DNA of 64,000 bases from Bremerella sp. TYQ1 (GCF_020150455.1 NZ_CP083740.1:5084001-5148000); one strand, 5' to 3'; positions 8,846 to 18,594 are shown, numbered from the stretch's first letter. Notes: a model not told the origin generated them from the letters alone. Numbers and translations: made by a program.

Positions 8846-10360
8846 CTAACGAGGCCGTCTCGGTGGCAGCTCTTCGGCAAGATGCTCCGTCATCTTCCCT
8901 TTGCTAGGGCGATAGGTCGCATCTTTAGCTACCGCTGGATGCGGATTGCGTTTGACGGCTGGCTCCAGTGCTCCGACCTCCTCAGGCGAGATAATCATCT
9001 GCCAATAGATTTCGGTCCCCCGCGGAATCTCGGCCAGGCTCAGCACCGTGATCTGCGGGAAGTGAGGCGACAATATCTGCCACAAGCGCGTTCGTAGTTC
9101 GGAGGAAACGATCACGGCAACAGGACGCTGCTGATCATCCAAGCGACCGAACGATTCCCGCAGCACATCGACCAGACGTTCCATCCAGCCGCGAACTTGC
9201 CGGCCAGCTTCTTCGTCGCTCATCTGTAACAGCGGTTTTTCCAGTTCGCGATCGAGACCCACCGCGTGGACTTTACCGTCGGCGTCGATGTAACGCTGCA
9301 CCAACTGTCGCCCCAGTCTTACGCGGACCATGGCCACCAAAGACTCGATCTCTTGATTGCGATGTCCGTGCAGTGCCAAAATCTCGACGATGCGGGAGAA
9401 GTTCTTGATCGACTCCCCTTCTTCTAAAAGCCGACGCAAAACAGCGTGCAGCATGGACACTGTCATCGGGCTGGAGCGGATTTCCTCGAACTCGCCCGGT
9501 GAGCGATCACGGAGGCGTTCAAGCATTTCCCGCACATCGCCGAGCGTCAAAATCTCGTGGGCATGCCGGCGCAGTGTTTCCTGCAGGTGGGTAATGATCA
9601 GCATGGCTGGATCGATGACCAGGTACCCCAGCTGCTCGGCCTCTTGCTGTTGGCTCTCTTGAATCCAGATGCCAGGGCCACCGAATGTTGGATCGATTCC
9701 GCGAACGCCGTCCAGCGTTCCACTGGAGGTTCCCATGTCGAGGGCCAAGTATTGCCCGGGACCGAGACGCCCTCGTGCGACTTCATACTGATCGATCAGT
9801 ACGCGGTATTCCTGATCGCCCAGATCGAGCGAGTCTCGCAGCCGCAGCCGTGGAATAACGATCCCCAGCGCATCGGCCAAATGGCAACGAATCGCGGAGG
9901 TTCGTTGCATGATATCGGTCGACTCGGGATGGACCAATTTGACCAACTTTTGTCCCATTTCCAGGGTTAAGCGGTCGATCTCCAGAAACGCTTCCCACGG
10001 TTCCTGCCCGTCAAGTTCGGCCTGGGGGGGATCGTTTTCCACGATCTGTCCCGGCCCTTCCGAGTGGAATTCTGGTAGCACAGGAAGGTCCATCAGTTCG
10101 TCATCTCCGCAGCGAATCGCCACGATGTGATGAAAGTGAACCAATGCTTCTGAGCCATCAGGTGTGGTCCCCTCTTCGGTAAAATCCGTTACCGAGCTAG
10201 ACCACGGAGCATCCTCCGACTCTTGCGAAGTCGAGGCGTTTATAAGACGGACGCAATCTTCGTAAACTGCGGCCAGTTCTCCACGTAGGCGTACGTGGCC
10301 AAATGTCGATACATAAACTTCCCTGCCGATGTAACGAGCCAGAATCGACGCATAATCCAT
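8846..10360 (-). CDS. Soluble Sm-like + FlhA C-terminal (FHIPEP) domain protein
   Basis: 504 residues with no membrane segment. Residues about 1-90 (YIGREVYVSTFGHVRLRGEL ... HFHHIVAIRCG) look like a small Sm/PRC-type beta barrel. Residues about 120-460 follow the cytoplasmic domain of the flagellar export gate FlhA and its type III homologues: ALGIVIPRLRLRDSLDLG, EYRVLIDQYEVARGRLGPGQYLALD, an AFG-like TFGGPGIWI, EQLGYLVIDPAMLIITHL, LRRHAHEILT, MLHAVLRRLLEEGESIKNF, and RLGRQLVQRYI. Normal FlhA has an eight-TM channel before this domain; here it is replaced by the Sm-like module. No flagellar or secretion genes are in the window. In FlhA this domain docks chaperone-substrate pairs, so a soluble docking or regulatory role is an inference. 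It ends at a strong terminator. Confidence 0.8.
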   Translation of the reverse strand: MDYASILARYIGREVYVSTFGHVRLRGELAAVYEDCVRLINASTSQESEDAPWSSSVTDFTEEGTTPDGSEALVHFHHIVAIRCGDDELMDLPVLPEFHSEGPGQIVENDPPQAELDGQEPWEAFLEIDRLTLEMGQKLVKLVHPESTDIMQRTSAIRCHLADALGIVIPRLRLRDSLDLGDQEYRVLIDQYEVARGRLGPGQYLALDMGTSSGTLDGVRGIDPTFGGPGIWIQESQQQEAEQLGYLVIDPAMLIITHLQETLRRHAHEILTLGDVREMLERLRDRSPGEFEEIRSSPMTVSMLHAVLRRLLEEGESIKNFSRIVEILALHGHRNQEIESLVAMVRVRLGRQLVQRYIDADGKVHAVGLDRELEKPLLQMSDEEAGRQVRGWMERLVDVLRESFGRLDDQQRPVAVIVSSELRTRLWQILSPHFPQITVLSLAEIPRGTEIYWQMIISPEEVGALEPAVKRNPHPAVAKDATYRPSKGKMTEHLAEELPPRRPR

Positions 10361-10867
10361 TGAGAACCTTTCGTCTCAAGAGTGTGCACGACTTGGATCT
10401 CGCAACTATCCGCGAAACCGCTTCCATGTATGGTCGATTGTAGGCATTGCCCCCGATAAGCGGCAACTCAAAGAACAGAGTTTTTCGATCTTTGTGATGT
10501 CCACCTGGGCAGACTTTCCCGAGAGGCAAAGTTCTCGCGAAGGTTCCGCAAAGTTTCTTCTAAGGAGAACTTGCGCTCTCGGAGCAATAGTTCTAAGTGC
10601 TAAAACGGTCCGAACCAGAGAAACTCGAATCGGTCCATATCGGTATAATTAACAGAAGCACGGAAACACTCCGAGGTGGCCATTTCCTGCAACCCGCCTA
10701 TTTCCCCGAAAATTGCATCGAAGGGAAAAAGCGGGGTTTCCGCAGGCTGACACCTCGGTCACAATCCAGCTTAGCAATGGACTGTGACCATCAGGGAACG
10801 CACTGTTGCCCTTCGACTCGGCATTTCATTTCTCGCGTGCCCATGGTCCCGTGCAAACGGAGAACGC
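10361..10867. other. 507-base gap between divergent genes
   Basis: Region between the FlhA-C-like gene (minus) and the PIN-PhoH gene (plus). It should hold both promoters and a long leader of phoH. A TATAAT at 10644-10649 is the only clear promoter-like box. Short open frames here have no ribosome site or recognisable product and were not called. Confidence 0.6.
10644..10649 (+). promoter_or_regulatory. Possible -10 box upstream of PIN-PhoH
   Basis: A perfect TATAAT, about 220 bases before the chosen phoH start. No good TTGACA is found 16-18 bases upstream, so the assignment is weak; if real, the mRNA has a long leader. Confidence 0.35.
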
Positions 10868-12211
10868 ATGATTAGTCAGTCGGTGCAGACTCAGTTAAAG
10901 CTTTTCGTTCTCGACACCAACGTTATCTTGCACGACGCAAGATCCTTCCAAAACTTCGAGGAACATGACGTCGCGTTGCCGATCACTGTCCTCGAAGAAC
11001 TGGACAGGTTCAAAAAAGGTAACGAGGACATCAACTTCCAGGCCCGCGAATTTCTTCGCCAAATCGACCAGATGACCGGAGACTTGCTCTCCGCGGAAGG
11101 GGCGAATCTTGGGGAGGACCAAGGCCGGCTCCGGGTGGTAATCACCAACGAGCTAGACGCCCGGCTCCACCAGGTCTTCCTGAACGACTCGCCTGATAAT
11201 CGAATCCTCAACACGGCCCTGCATCTTCAACATTATGTGAAAGATCGCAGGGTCATTCTCATTACCAAGGACGTAAACCTTCGGATGAAGGCGAAAAGTC
11301 TTGGCCTTCAGTCGCAAGACTACATCAACGACAAAATCGAAAGCTTCGACAGTCTTTATTCAGGACGTCGAATCCTCGAGAACATCACCACCGAACAGAT
11401 CGATCGCTTCTACCAAGATTCCGGCAACGTCCAGCTGGAAGACTTTCCCGAAGTCGAAGCGCCGATCGCCAACGAAAACTTCGTGCTGCGAAACGGTTCG
11501 AAGTCGGTGCTTGCCACCTTCAATCAGGAAGAGCAAATCCTGCGAAGGATCGAGAAGTACAGCCCTTACGGCATCAAGCCACGCAACGCGGAACAAGTCT
11601 TCGCGATCAAAGCGTTGATGGACGACAACATCAAGTTGGTCACGTTGGCCGGCAAAGCAGGTACCGGGAAAACGCTGCTGGCGTTGTCATCGGCATTGGC
11701 TTGCTCGTCTGCATATCGACAGATCTTGCTTGCTCGTCCGGTCGTTCCGCTTTCCAATCGAGACCTCGGTTACTTGCCAGGTGACATCTCCGCGAAGATG
11801 GATCCTTACATGCAACCGTTGTTCGATAACCTCTCGGTGATTCGGCATCAGTTCAACGATACCGACAAAGAGGCCCAGCGGATCAACCGCATGCTCGAGC
11901 AGGAAAAGCTGGTCATCACGCCGCTGGCTTACATTCGTGGTCGTAGTTTGCAGCGGATGTATATGATTGTTGACGAAGCTCAGAACCTGACTCCGCACGA
12001 GGTGAAAACGATCATCACCCGGGCCGGCGAAGGAACCAAGATCGTCTTTACCGGCGACATCAACCAGATCGACCATCCTTATCTGGATAGTCTTTCCAAC
12101 GGTTTGTCGACCATGATCAACCGGATGAAAGGGCAAGACTTGTACGCCCACATCTCGCTCGAGAAAGGCGAACGCTCCGAACTCGCCGACATCGCCAGCG
12201 AACTCCTGTAA
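10868..12211 (+). CDS. PIN domain + PhoH-like ATPase
   Basis: 447 residues from ATG 10868, chosen because CGGAG precedes it and the PIN fold begins at [14 protein letters not shown]; a start 84 bases upstream lacks support. The PIN nuclease domain (about 8-150) keeps acidic residues Asp16, Glu43 or 44, Asp110 and Asp135. The PhoH ATPase domain follows with GKAGTGKT (Walker A, about 262-269), [19 protein letters not shown], and MIVDEAQNL (Walker B, Asp369/Glu370), then FTGDINQID. This is the YlaK/PhoH2 architecture, in which related mycobacterial proteins act as ATP-driven RNA helicase and ribonuclease. It is cytoplasmic. A strong terminator follows at 12241. Confidence 0.9.
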   Translation: MISQSVQTQLKLFVLDTNVILHDARSFQNFEEHDVALPITVLEELDRFKKGNEDINFQAREFLRQIDQMTGDLLSAEGANLGEDQGRLRVVITNELDARLHQVFLNDSPDNRILNTALHLQHYVKDRRVILITKDVNLRMKAKSLGLQSQDYINDKIESFDSLYSGRRILENITTEQIDRFYQDSGNVQLEDFPEVEAPIANENFVLRNGSKSVLATFNQEEQILRRIEKYSPYGIKPRNAEQVFAIKALMDDNIKLVTLAGKAGTGKTLLALSSALACSSAYRQILLARPVVPLSNRDLGYLPGDISAKMDPYMQPLFDNLSVIRHQFNDTDKEAQRINRMLEQEKLVITPLAYIRGRSLQRMYMIVDEAQNLTPHEVKTIITRAGEGTKIVFTGDINQIDHPYLDSLSNGLSTMINRMKGQDLYAHISLEKGERSELADIASELL

Positions 12212-12240
12212 GTACCTTCATGAACCACGAAGTTCAGCAA

Positions 12241-12267
12241 ATGCCCACGCTTGCCGTGGGCATTTTT
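12241..12267 (+). terminator. Rho-independent terminator after PIN-PhoH
   Basis: ATGCCCACG / CGTGGGCAT, a 9-bp stem with a 5-base loop, followed directly by TTTTT. It lies 30 bases after the phoH stop. Confidence 0.9.
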
Positions 12268-12362
12268 CGTGGCGTGATAGAGAAACTGCTTTTCTTCTCG
12301 TCGTCGGTATGACAAAGTAAGGGCGTTACCTGCCTCCCTTCCTCCTGCCAGAGATCTCGCCG

Positions 12363-13463
12363 ATGACGACGCTTCGTGTGCTATTCGTGCTTTTGGTTCT
12401 TTCCACCATCGCCTCTACGGCAACGGCTCAACAAGCTCCTGACTTAAACAACGTCAGTGTCAACTTCCAGCTTCTCGGAATGAAGGTTGTTCCCGCTCAG
12501 ATGCACGATGCGACCACGCCGGAGCAGCACGAAGCGTGGCGGAAAAAGATGCATGCCACGGTCGTCGAACTGTTGGGAGAAATGCCGGATCCGATCCCGT
12601 TGGAAGTGACATGGGAGGAAGAGAAGAAATTCGACAAGTTCACGCGCCACAAAATCTACGTTCGTGGCGAATTGAACTATCGAATCCCCGTCTATTACTT
12701 TGTGCCGCACGACTTGAACAAGAAAACTCCGGCAATCGTCTGCCTGCATGGGCACAGCGGCATCGATCCTTATATTCGCTTGAACGAAACGCCGGCACAA
12801 AAAAAGAAGACCGACGAGCACGCACTCGATTACGCCGTTTACATGGCCGAGCATGGTTACATTACCGCGGCAATTGTCGTGCGGGGTTGGAACGAAACAG
12901 CCGGGCGGCAAGATTACGGGATCAAGTCTCCGCGTCGTAGTTGTCACGAGACGACGATGAACGCGTTTCTGATGGGCATGACCCCGCAAGGAATTCGCTG
13001 CTGGGATGCCATGCGGGTGATCGACTTTCTGGAAACGCAAGATCAAGTCGATCCACAACGCATCGGTGTTTGCGGCCTATCGGGAGGTGGTACGCTAACG
13101 ATGTACCTGCCGATCTTGGACGATCGTGTCAAGCTCGCGATGATCGCAGGGGCTTTCTCCGAGTACCGAACATCGATCTACGCCATCCATCACTGCATCT
13201 GCAACACGTTGCCTGGCATCATGCGCGAAGGCGAGATGGCTGATGTCGTTGCGTTGCACGCCCCGCGCCCGGTCTTGCTGATCAATGGCATCGACGATCG
13301 TATTTTCCCAATCGACGGAGCAAGGAAAGAGTATGCCCGACTCAAAAAGGTGTACGAGCTGTTAGGTTGCCCCGAAAACGTCGATGCCGATTTCTTTGAA
13401 GGTGGCCATGCCTGGTCCAACAACAAGACGTTGGCTTTCCTGAAGCAACATTTCGGCGAATGA
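12363..13463 (+). CDS. Secreted alpha/beta hydrolase (acetyl-esterase / dienelactone-hydrolase type)
   Basis: 366 residues from ATG 12363, with a signal peptide ending at about ATAQQA. The alpha/beta-hydrolase core is clear: oxyanion region PAIVCLHGHSG, nucleophile elbow GVCGLSGGGTL (Ser in GLSGG), acid loop LLINGIDDRIFP (Asp) and late His in FEGGHAW. The large family includes acetyl xylan and cephalosporin esterases (often annotated as abhydrolase_7/AXE1) in planctomycete polysaccharide-use loci. The substrate cannot be told from sequence. It converges on the SGNH esterase gene with a 7-base gap and belongs to a stretch of four secreted carbohydrate-acting genes. Confidence 0.8.
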   Translation: MTTLRVLFVLLVLSTIASTATAQQAPDLNNVSVNFQLLGMKVVPAQMHDATTPEQHEAWRKKMHATVVELLGEMPDPIPLEVTWEEEKKFDKFTRHKIYVRGELNYRIPVYYFVPHDLNKKTPAIVCLHGHSGIDPYIRLNETPAQKKKTDEHALDYAVYMAEHGYITAAIVVRGWNETAGRQDYGIKSPRRSCHETTMNAFLMGMTPQGIRCWDAMRVIDFLETQDQVDPQRIGVCGLSGGGTLTMYLPILDDRVKLAMIAGAFSEYRTSIYAIHHCICNTLPGIMREGEMADVVALHAPRPVLLINGIDDRIFPIDGARKEYARLKKVYELLGCPENVDADFFEGGHAWSNNKTLAFLKQHFGE

Positions 13464-13470
13464 AACGATG

Positions 13471-14772
13471 TTAACTTCCATCTGGTTTCGTTAAATCCAC
13501 ACTTGGACTTGGCGGCACACGGAACGCTTTGGGAGGCATCGGTTTGTGCGGATCGAACGGCGGCACGTCCGTTCGCAGATGCGTCGCCAATTCCGGTACG
13601 TTGTCACGAATGCCTTCTGCTACGCAGTTGGCCAACAGGTAACTGCCGTAGGCATTGTGGTGCGTGCCGTCTTGAAACGCCGCTCCGAGTTGGTCTCCCA
13701 GGGCCTTGTACAACGTAACACTCGTTGTCTGCAGATCGATCAACGCCACGTCTTTCGCTTTGGCTACGTCTCGAACGGCATCGGGGTAGCCTTGCAGGGT
13801 TAGTTGTTTGACGCCAGCTTTTCGTTCCATCGAGGTGATCAGCACCGGAGTCGCTCCTCGGGAACGGACATCCTCCACAAGTTGTTCGTAGTTCATCTTG
13901 TACTTGGCCAACGCGTCAGGTGCTTTGTCCTTCATGTCGTTGTGCCCAAACTGAACGAGCACGTAATCGCCAGGCTTGAGTGACGTCAGGACCTTCTTCA
14001 CACGTCGGGCCCGGAGCGAGCCCTTGATCGATTCTCCTGACTCCGCATGATTGGCAACCGCAACCTCCGGTCCGAAAAATCGGGGTAGCATCTGTCCCCA
14101 ACTGTTCCATGGCTCTCGCGGTTGATCGGTGACGGTCGAATCGCCCAACAGATAGATGGTCGTTGCCTCTGGAACCGCTTCTATTTCAATCGCGTTAATC
14201 GATGGCGACTTGCCACTGAATTCGAGCGTTAGTTTATCGTCCCAGTGAAGCACGCCCTGCTCGCGCGTTTTCAATCCGACATGGTCGCCGTCCGGCAGAG
14301 CTGGAGTGCGTATGTTAACGGTAAATGCTCGCTGCTCGAATTCGCCTGGCCGCGTGGCCACTTCGGTGAGCATCAAGCGGCGCGACTCTGCTTTGACCCA
14401 AGTCGATGTTGCGTTCTCGGCATCGCCGAAAGTTACCGTCACGCGGTAATTTCCTTCCGGTAGCTTCGCCGAGAAAAAGAACGGTTCGTCGCTCGTCATC
14501 GCATCGCTGCGGACGTCATTGTTGTCTTCTCGTTCGATCGACCGGGGCGACGTATTTAGATCGAACCCAAACTGCTGTTCGTCGGAGTAGATACTCTTAC
14601 TTCCCACAGGAACATAGCCATCGCCTGCAGGGCCATCGCCTAGGTCGAACTTCCAGGGCCCGCTCGGTTTGTCGGCATGCACGTTCGGACTCAGCAGCAG
14701 AAACGTCAGCAGCGGCAGCACACAATAGAACAGTTTAGAAGCCGACCGGAAGAACATAGGGGCACGCATCAT
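13471..14772 (-). CDS. SGNH/GDSL esterase, rhamnogalacturonan acetylesterase type
   Basis: Starts at the ATG 14772, where the protein opens with a basic N-region and a hydrophobic signal (FYCVLPLLTFLLLSPNVHA); the longer frame upstream has no signal-like start. Residues about 35-185 form a beta-rich N-terminal domain (WKFDLGDGPAGDGYVPV) often found fused to rhamnogalacturonan acetylesterases. The SGNH part follows: GDSTVTDQ (block I, Ser), an ANHAESG stretch (block II Gly), FGHNDMKD (block III Asn) and DGTHHNAYG (block V Asp/His). It removes acetyl groups from pectin-like or other plant/algal glycans in characterised relatives. It is likely exported to the periplasm or outside. Confidence 0.85.
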   Translation of the reverse strand: MMRAPMFFRSASKLFYCVLPLLTFLLLSPNVHADKPSGPWKFDLGDGPAGDGYVPVGSKSIYSDEQQFGFDLNTSPRSIEREDNNDVRSDAMTSDEPFFFSAKLPEGNYRVTVTFGDAENATSTWVKAESRRLMLTEVATRPGEFEQRAFTVNIRTPALPDGDHVGLKTREQGVLHWDDKLTLEFSGKSPSINAIEIEAVPEATTIYLLGDSTVTDQPREPWNSWGQMLPRFFGPEVAVANHAESGESIKGSLRARRVKKVLTSLKPGDYVLVQFGHNDMKDKAPDALAKYKMNYEQLVEDVRSRGATPVLITSMERKAGVKQLTLQGYPDAVRDVAKAKDVALIDLQTTSVTLYKALGDQLGAAFQDGTHHNAYGSYLLANCVAEGIRDNVPELATHLRTDVPPFDPHKPMPPKAFRVPPSPSVDLTKPDGS

Positions 14773-15104
14773 GGAGGTTGTCTGACAGGAACGGTGAAAA
14801 GTGTCATCTTTTACCTCCAGAATACTTGTCGAGCCCACCAAGTGCACATCAGCGTTGTCGCAAAACAAGGGTGTGTGGCAGTGCTAAGGCTGGTCTGATA
14901 AACAGTGATTGCTGGAAATGACGAGTTGATTCGATCTCGCTGGCTTGCAAAAATTGACGCAAAGCGAGTCGATTCTTTCTTCCGCGAATTGAAAATGCCT
15001 GACGTCCGTCTGTCGGGGCAATGGTCAATCGGATGACAACGCGGCTAACGTCGTTTACGCTAGAACGTCCACCTTTCCCCTTGCCCTTCCATCAAGAGCT
15101 TCTC

Positions 15105-16415
15105 ATGCACAAGCTGTTTTCTCTTTCGATCGCTGTAGTTGCCCTACTGCTGGTTTCCACGAATTGCCTCGCTCAAGAGCGACTTCCCAATCTGGTCGTC
15201 ATCATGGCGGACGATCTCGGCATAGAAGGGGTCGGGTGCTACGGAGGAAAGTCGTACGAAACGCCCAATCTCGATGCGTTGGCCCAAGGTGGCTTGCAGT
15301 TCACGCATTGCTTCGCCAATCCGGTTTGCTCGCCGACACGGGCCCAGATGCTCACCGGGCGATATCCGTTTCGCAACGGCATTCCTCGTATTATTTACCT
15401 GCCGGATCAGCATCGCGAATTCCTCGACCCTGCCAAGGAAACAAGCTTCGCCACGCAGCTTAAGCAAAAAGGGTACGCTACGGCGATGGCCGGGAAGTGG
15501 CAGCTGTCGTTTCTGAACGAGCGCGATTTGTTGGCCGGTCATGGCTTCGACGAGTCGCAGATGTGGCAGATCTTCCATAACGGCGAAAAGACCTCGCGTT
15601 ATGCAAACCCGACCATGCGTCAAAACGGCAAAGTACTGCAGAAAGAACTGCATGGCGGCTACGGACCAGAAGCAAATGTCGAGTTTCTGATCGACTTCAT
15701 GCGACGGCATAAGGACCAGCCGTTTCTGGTTTACTATACGGCATTATTGCCACATTACCCTTGGGAGCCGACCCCCAACAGCGACGAACCATTGAAGGCA
15801 GCCAACGGCGATGGTGATAAGCGGTACATGAAAGACATGGTCGAGTATCTTGACTTTCAGGTCGGCCAAATCGTCGCGGCACTCGACGCAATGAAGCTTC
15901 GCGACAACACCCTCATCTTGTTCACCGGCGACAACGGATGCGACCGACGCATCACGTCAAACTGGTCCGATGGAAACGTCTCGCGAAACGTTCACGGCGG
16001 CAAAGGGACGATGACCGATCGCGGAATCAGGGTCCCTCTCATCGCCAACTGGCCCGGCACGATCAAGCCGAATCAGGTCAACAACGACTTGATCGATCTT
16101 TCTGACTTGATGCCGACAATGCTGGAGCTTGCCGACGCTCCTCAACCGAAGCAATATCTCGACGGCCGCAGCTTTGCCCCGCAACTGCTGGGCAAAGAAG
16201 GAGCCAAGCGAGACTGGATTTACGCTCACTACGGCAACAAACGCTTGGTTCGCAATCGAGACTATTTCCTGCTCAACGGAACGACGCTTCGTCCCGTGGT
16301 CGACTTTGGTTTGCCACCAGGGAAGTCGCTCAAAGAGAACCTCTCTCCAGAACAGCAGCAAGCCAAGCAGCAGCTTGAAGCTGTCTACGCCGAACTGGAC
16401 AACGCCGAGAAATAG
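15105..16415 (+). CDS. Formylglycine-dependent sulfatase
   Basis: 436 residues from ATG 15105, chosen because a signal peptide (MHKLFSLSIAVVALLLVSTNCLAQ) begins there. The alkaline-phosphatase-like fold starts with VVIMADDLG (metal ligands Asp36/Asp37). CSPTR at 75-79 is the C-x-P-x-R sulfatase signature, where Cys75 would be turned into formylglycine. FTGDNG holds the C-terminal metal-binding Asp/Asn, and GGKGTMTDRGIRVP is typical of family S1. It should desulfate a secreted or periplasmic polysaccharide; planctomycetes carry many such enzymes. The substrate is not predictable. The anaerobic or FGE maturase is not in the window. Confidence 0.92.
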   Translation: MHKLFSLSIAVVALLLVSTNCLAQERLPNLVVIMADDLGIEGVGCYGGKSYETPNLDALAQGGLQFTHCFANPVCSPTRAQMLTGRYPFRNGIPRIIYLPDQHREFLDPAKETSFATQLKQKGYATAMAGKWQLSFLNERDLLAGHGFDESQMWQIFHNGEKTSRYANPTMRQNGKVLQKELHGGYGPEANVEFLIDFMRRHKDQPFLVYYTALLPHYPWEPTPNSDEPLKAANGDGDKRYMKDMVEYLDFQVGQIVAALDAMKLRDNTLILFTGDNGCDRRITSNWSDGNVSRNVHGGKGTMTDRGIRVPLIANWPGTIKPNQVNNDLIDLSDLMPTMLELADAPQPKQYLDGRSFAPQLLGKEGAKRDWIYAHYGNKRLVRNRDYFLLNGTTLRPVVDFGLPPGKSLKENLSPEQQQAKQQLEAVYAELDNAEK

Positions 16416-16459
16416 ACCAGGACCGGCTCACTAAAGTGCGAGACTGGCGATCTAACTAG

Positions 16460-17854
16460 CTAACGCGTCCCCTGCGAAGGACGCGTTTCCCAGCCGTCGA
16501 CGGTCAGTTCGCTATAAACGCCGCAATCAAATTTCAGCGGCTTTTCGAGTCCGACTTTTGCGTCGGTCTTGCGGTTTTCGTAGCGGTCGGTGTCGCTCAC
16601 GTTGGTCAGCCGATTGTTGGTAATCGACATCGCGTAGCTTTCTTCGTTTCTGAGCAACGGCCGGGCTTCTCCTTCACACTCGATCACATTGTCGCGGATG
16701 GCGATCGTCTTAAAGTCGCATTCGCGATTCAGCCCAAACAAACCTTCCGTGCGAGGCGTTTTTGTGGTGCTGGTGCGGATGTGATTATTCCGCACCGTCA
16801 AATGGTTGTATGGTTCGTTAATCCAAATCACACCACGGCCAGGGTTGCTGATCAAATTGTTGTGGAAAACGGCGGGGCCTGAAGCGGGCGCTTTGCCAAA
16901 ACCAGAGATCAGGTTTCCGTGATCTTTCTCGGTGTCGAAGTCGAATCGGTTGTGATCGATCTCCACGCCATTGCGAACGAACTCAATCGAGTAGCTGTCG
17001 CGCAGATAGTTGTGATGGATATGAAACGTCCGCCCACTTTCCGGAACAGGTCCGCCGGCATGCTTGGGGATCGAGAGTGTTCCGTGACAAATGTTGTGGT
17101 CGATTTCGACGTCCTCATCATTTTCAAAAGGGAACTCCATCGAGAAGTTGACTTCGATCGTGTTGTGATGAACCCGGCATCGTTTTCCTTGACGACATTT
17201 GATGCCGTAAAACTCTTTTTCTTTTGCCATCTGCGTCCGCGTGAATCGGTTATGAGCGATCTCGCTATCTTTCATCCAGATCGCGAAGATCGCTCCACCG
17301 GTGATACCTCCGCGTGTGCCAGGCTGGCCTCGTTCCCAGCGGCCGCCGGCGTCGATGAATTCGCAGTCATGAATCTTGGCTCGCTGCATGGCGAATGTAC
17401 GAATACCGCTCCACAGGAAATCTTCGATACGCAGGTGATGCAAATGCAAGTCTTCGTTGCCATAACCAAAGATGGCCCCATGCAACTGCGGGCCACGCAA
17501 AGTCATGTTGGCAATCGTCACGCCGGCCGCTTTATCTTGCAGGCGAAAAAGATAAGCCTGGGTATCCATGCCGTTTGTTTTCATCTCTGGGTCGGGAAGC
17601 GTCTTCGTCGAAGGCTTCCAGCGATCGACGTGCGTGATAACGGTCTTACCGATTCCGGCACCTTGTAGGGTCATTCCCGATTTCGGTTCGAGGGGACCTG
17701 CCAGTTCAAACGTGCCAGGGCCGATCGTAATCGTCGCTCCTTCTTCGCCTTCTTGCACCGCTTGAACGAGTGCTTCAACGGTAGTGATCGGCTCGGCGAG
17801 AGAAGAAGCGGCAAACAGCAACACGAATAGCATTGAGAACGCAGGCGTTTTCAT
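16460..17854 (-). CDS. Secreted right-handed beta-helix protein (polysaccharide-lyase-like)
   Basis: Starts at ATG 17854 with signal MKTPAFSMLFVLLFAASSLA; a longer frame upstream lacks one. The remainder is a parallel beta-helix built of PbH1 coils: TIGPGTFELAGPL, GMTLQGAGIGKTVI, then repeated HDCEFID / IAHNRFTR / VHHNTIEVN / IDHNICHG / IHHNYLRD / IDHNRFDF / FHNNLISN / VRNNHIRT turns rich in Asn-ladder residues. This fold is used by pectate and alginate lyases (PL1, PL6 and others) and by epimerases, but no clear catalytic Lys/Arg pair can be named by eye. It fits the polysaccharide-related neighbourhood. Confidence 0.8.
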   Translation of the reverse strand: MKTPAFSMLFVLLFAASSLAEPITTVEALVQAVQEGEEGATITIGPGTFELAGPLEPKSGMTLQGAGIGKTVITHVDRWKPSTKTLPDPEMKTNGMDTQAYLFRLQDKAAGVTIANMTLRGPQLHGAIFGYGNEDLHLHHLRIEDFLWSGIRTFAMQRAKIHDCEFIDAGGRWERGQPGTRGGITGGAIFAIWMKDSEIAHNRFTRTQMAKEKEFYGIKCRQGKRCRVHHNTIEVNFSMEFPFENDEDVEIDHNICHGTLSIPKHAGGPVPESGRTFHIHHNYLRDSYSIEFVRNGVEIDHNRFDFDTEKDHGNLISGFGKAPASGPAVFHNNLISNPGRGVIWINEPYNHLTVRNNHIRTSTTKTPRTEGLFGLNRECDFKTIAIRDNVIECEGEARPLLRNEESYAMSITNNRLTNVSDTDRYENRKTDAKVGLEKPLKFDCGVYSELTVDGWETRPSQGTR

Positions 17855-18015
17855 TGTGGGAAAATCCCTGTCGGAAAGGAGGTGAAGAGGCAAGTAGGGC
17901 AGGCAGGTGTCGCCACGCAATCCAACAAAACGCGAGCGACCCGAGGAGCTTCGGGGCAGGGTCGGTTAGTTCATCTTGCCACGCCGCAACATGGAAAGCC
18001 AGCTTTGGGCCACTT

Positions 18016-18594
18016 TTACCGAAAAAGCAATAAAAGCGGCACGATTGTCGCCACGAGTCCCACCGCAAACAGAAGCGACACGATCCAGAAGTTCATGTGC
18101 ATGGTGGCGCGAATCGCTTCTGGCGTTTGTTCCGCGCCCAAGCGTTCGGTCAGATTCGCGTCGTCTAAATCTTGTTTCACGCGAAGCCAGCGAAACCAAC
18201 GGCATCCGCGGCACCAACCGAGGACATACTTATGCTTCGATTTGGCCCCAATGCGGACTCCTCCAGCTTTGGCGAGCGGAACGCTGCGACCGCACTGCGT
18301 GCAAAAGATCCGCCATCCAGGCGCATAGCCCGGCAGAAACTGCTGAAACGGTTGGGCCACATCTTCATATTGCTCGGCAACTTCTTCCGGCGTGCCATAC
18401 TTGGCGGAGAACTGCTCGAGAAGCTGTTCATCGGAAAGCTCTGGTTGCGTCTCACGCAGCTTGCGGTGCTGTTCCTGCAGATGCGAACGAACGGTCGCCA
18501 ACGCGTCCTCCGGCACAACGCCTGACTTTGACTTCAAGCAGCGTTCAAGCCGCGACAAGTATTCTGTCACAGGAGAAGGAAGCGTTTGAACCAT
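18016..18594 (-). CDS. HAAS-like domain + CxxC zinc motif membrane protein
   Basis: 192 residues from ATG 18594. The first about 85 residues (SPVTEYLSRLERCL ... YGTPEEVAEQYEDV) match the helical HAAS/DUF1700 pattern of short sensors that regulate membrane processes. In the middle, CTQC and a later CRGC, separated by a basic stretch, could bind one zinc. The C-terminus is a single TM helix (FWIVSLLFAVGLVATIVPLLLLF). It is tail-anchored or Nout-type. No known function; HAAS proteins in Firmicutes pair with PadR regulators, but no such gene is here. It lies on the same strand as the next membrane-protein gene upstream (68-base gap), so the two may be co-transcribed. Confidence 0.65.
   Translation of the reverse strand: MVQTLPSPVTEYLSRLERCLKSKSGVVPEDALATVRSHLQEQHRKLRETQPELSDEQLLEQFSAKYGTPEEVAEQYEDVAQPFQQFLPGYAPGWRIFCTQCGRSVPLAKAGGVRIGAKSKHKYVLGWCRGCRWFRWLRVKQDLDDANLTERLGAEQTPEAIRATMHMNFWIVSLLFAVGLVATIVPLLLLFR

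Noticed and set aside
10197..10875. Short frames in the gap before PIN-PhoH
   Set aside because: They overlap real gene ends, have no signal or domain, and fall in a promoter/leader region.
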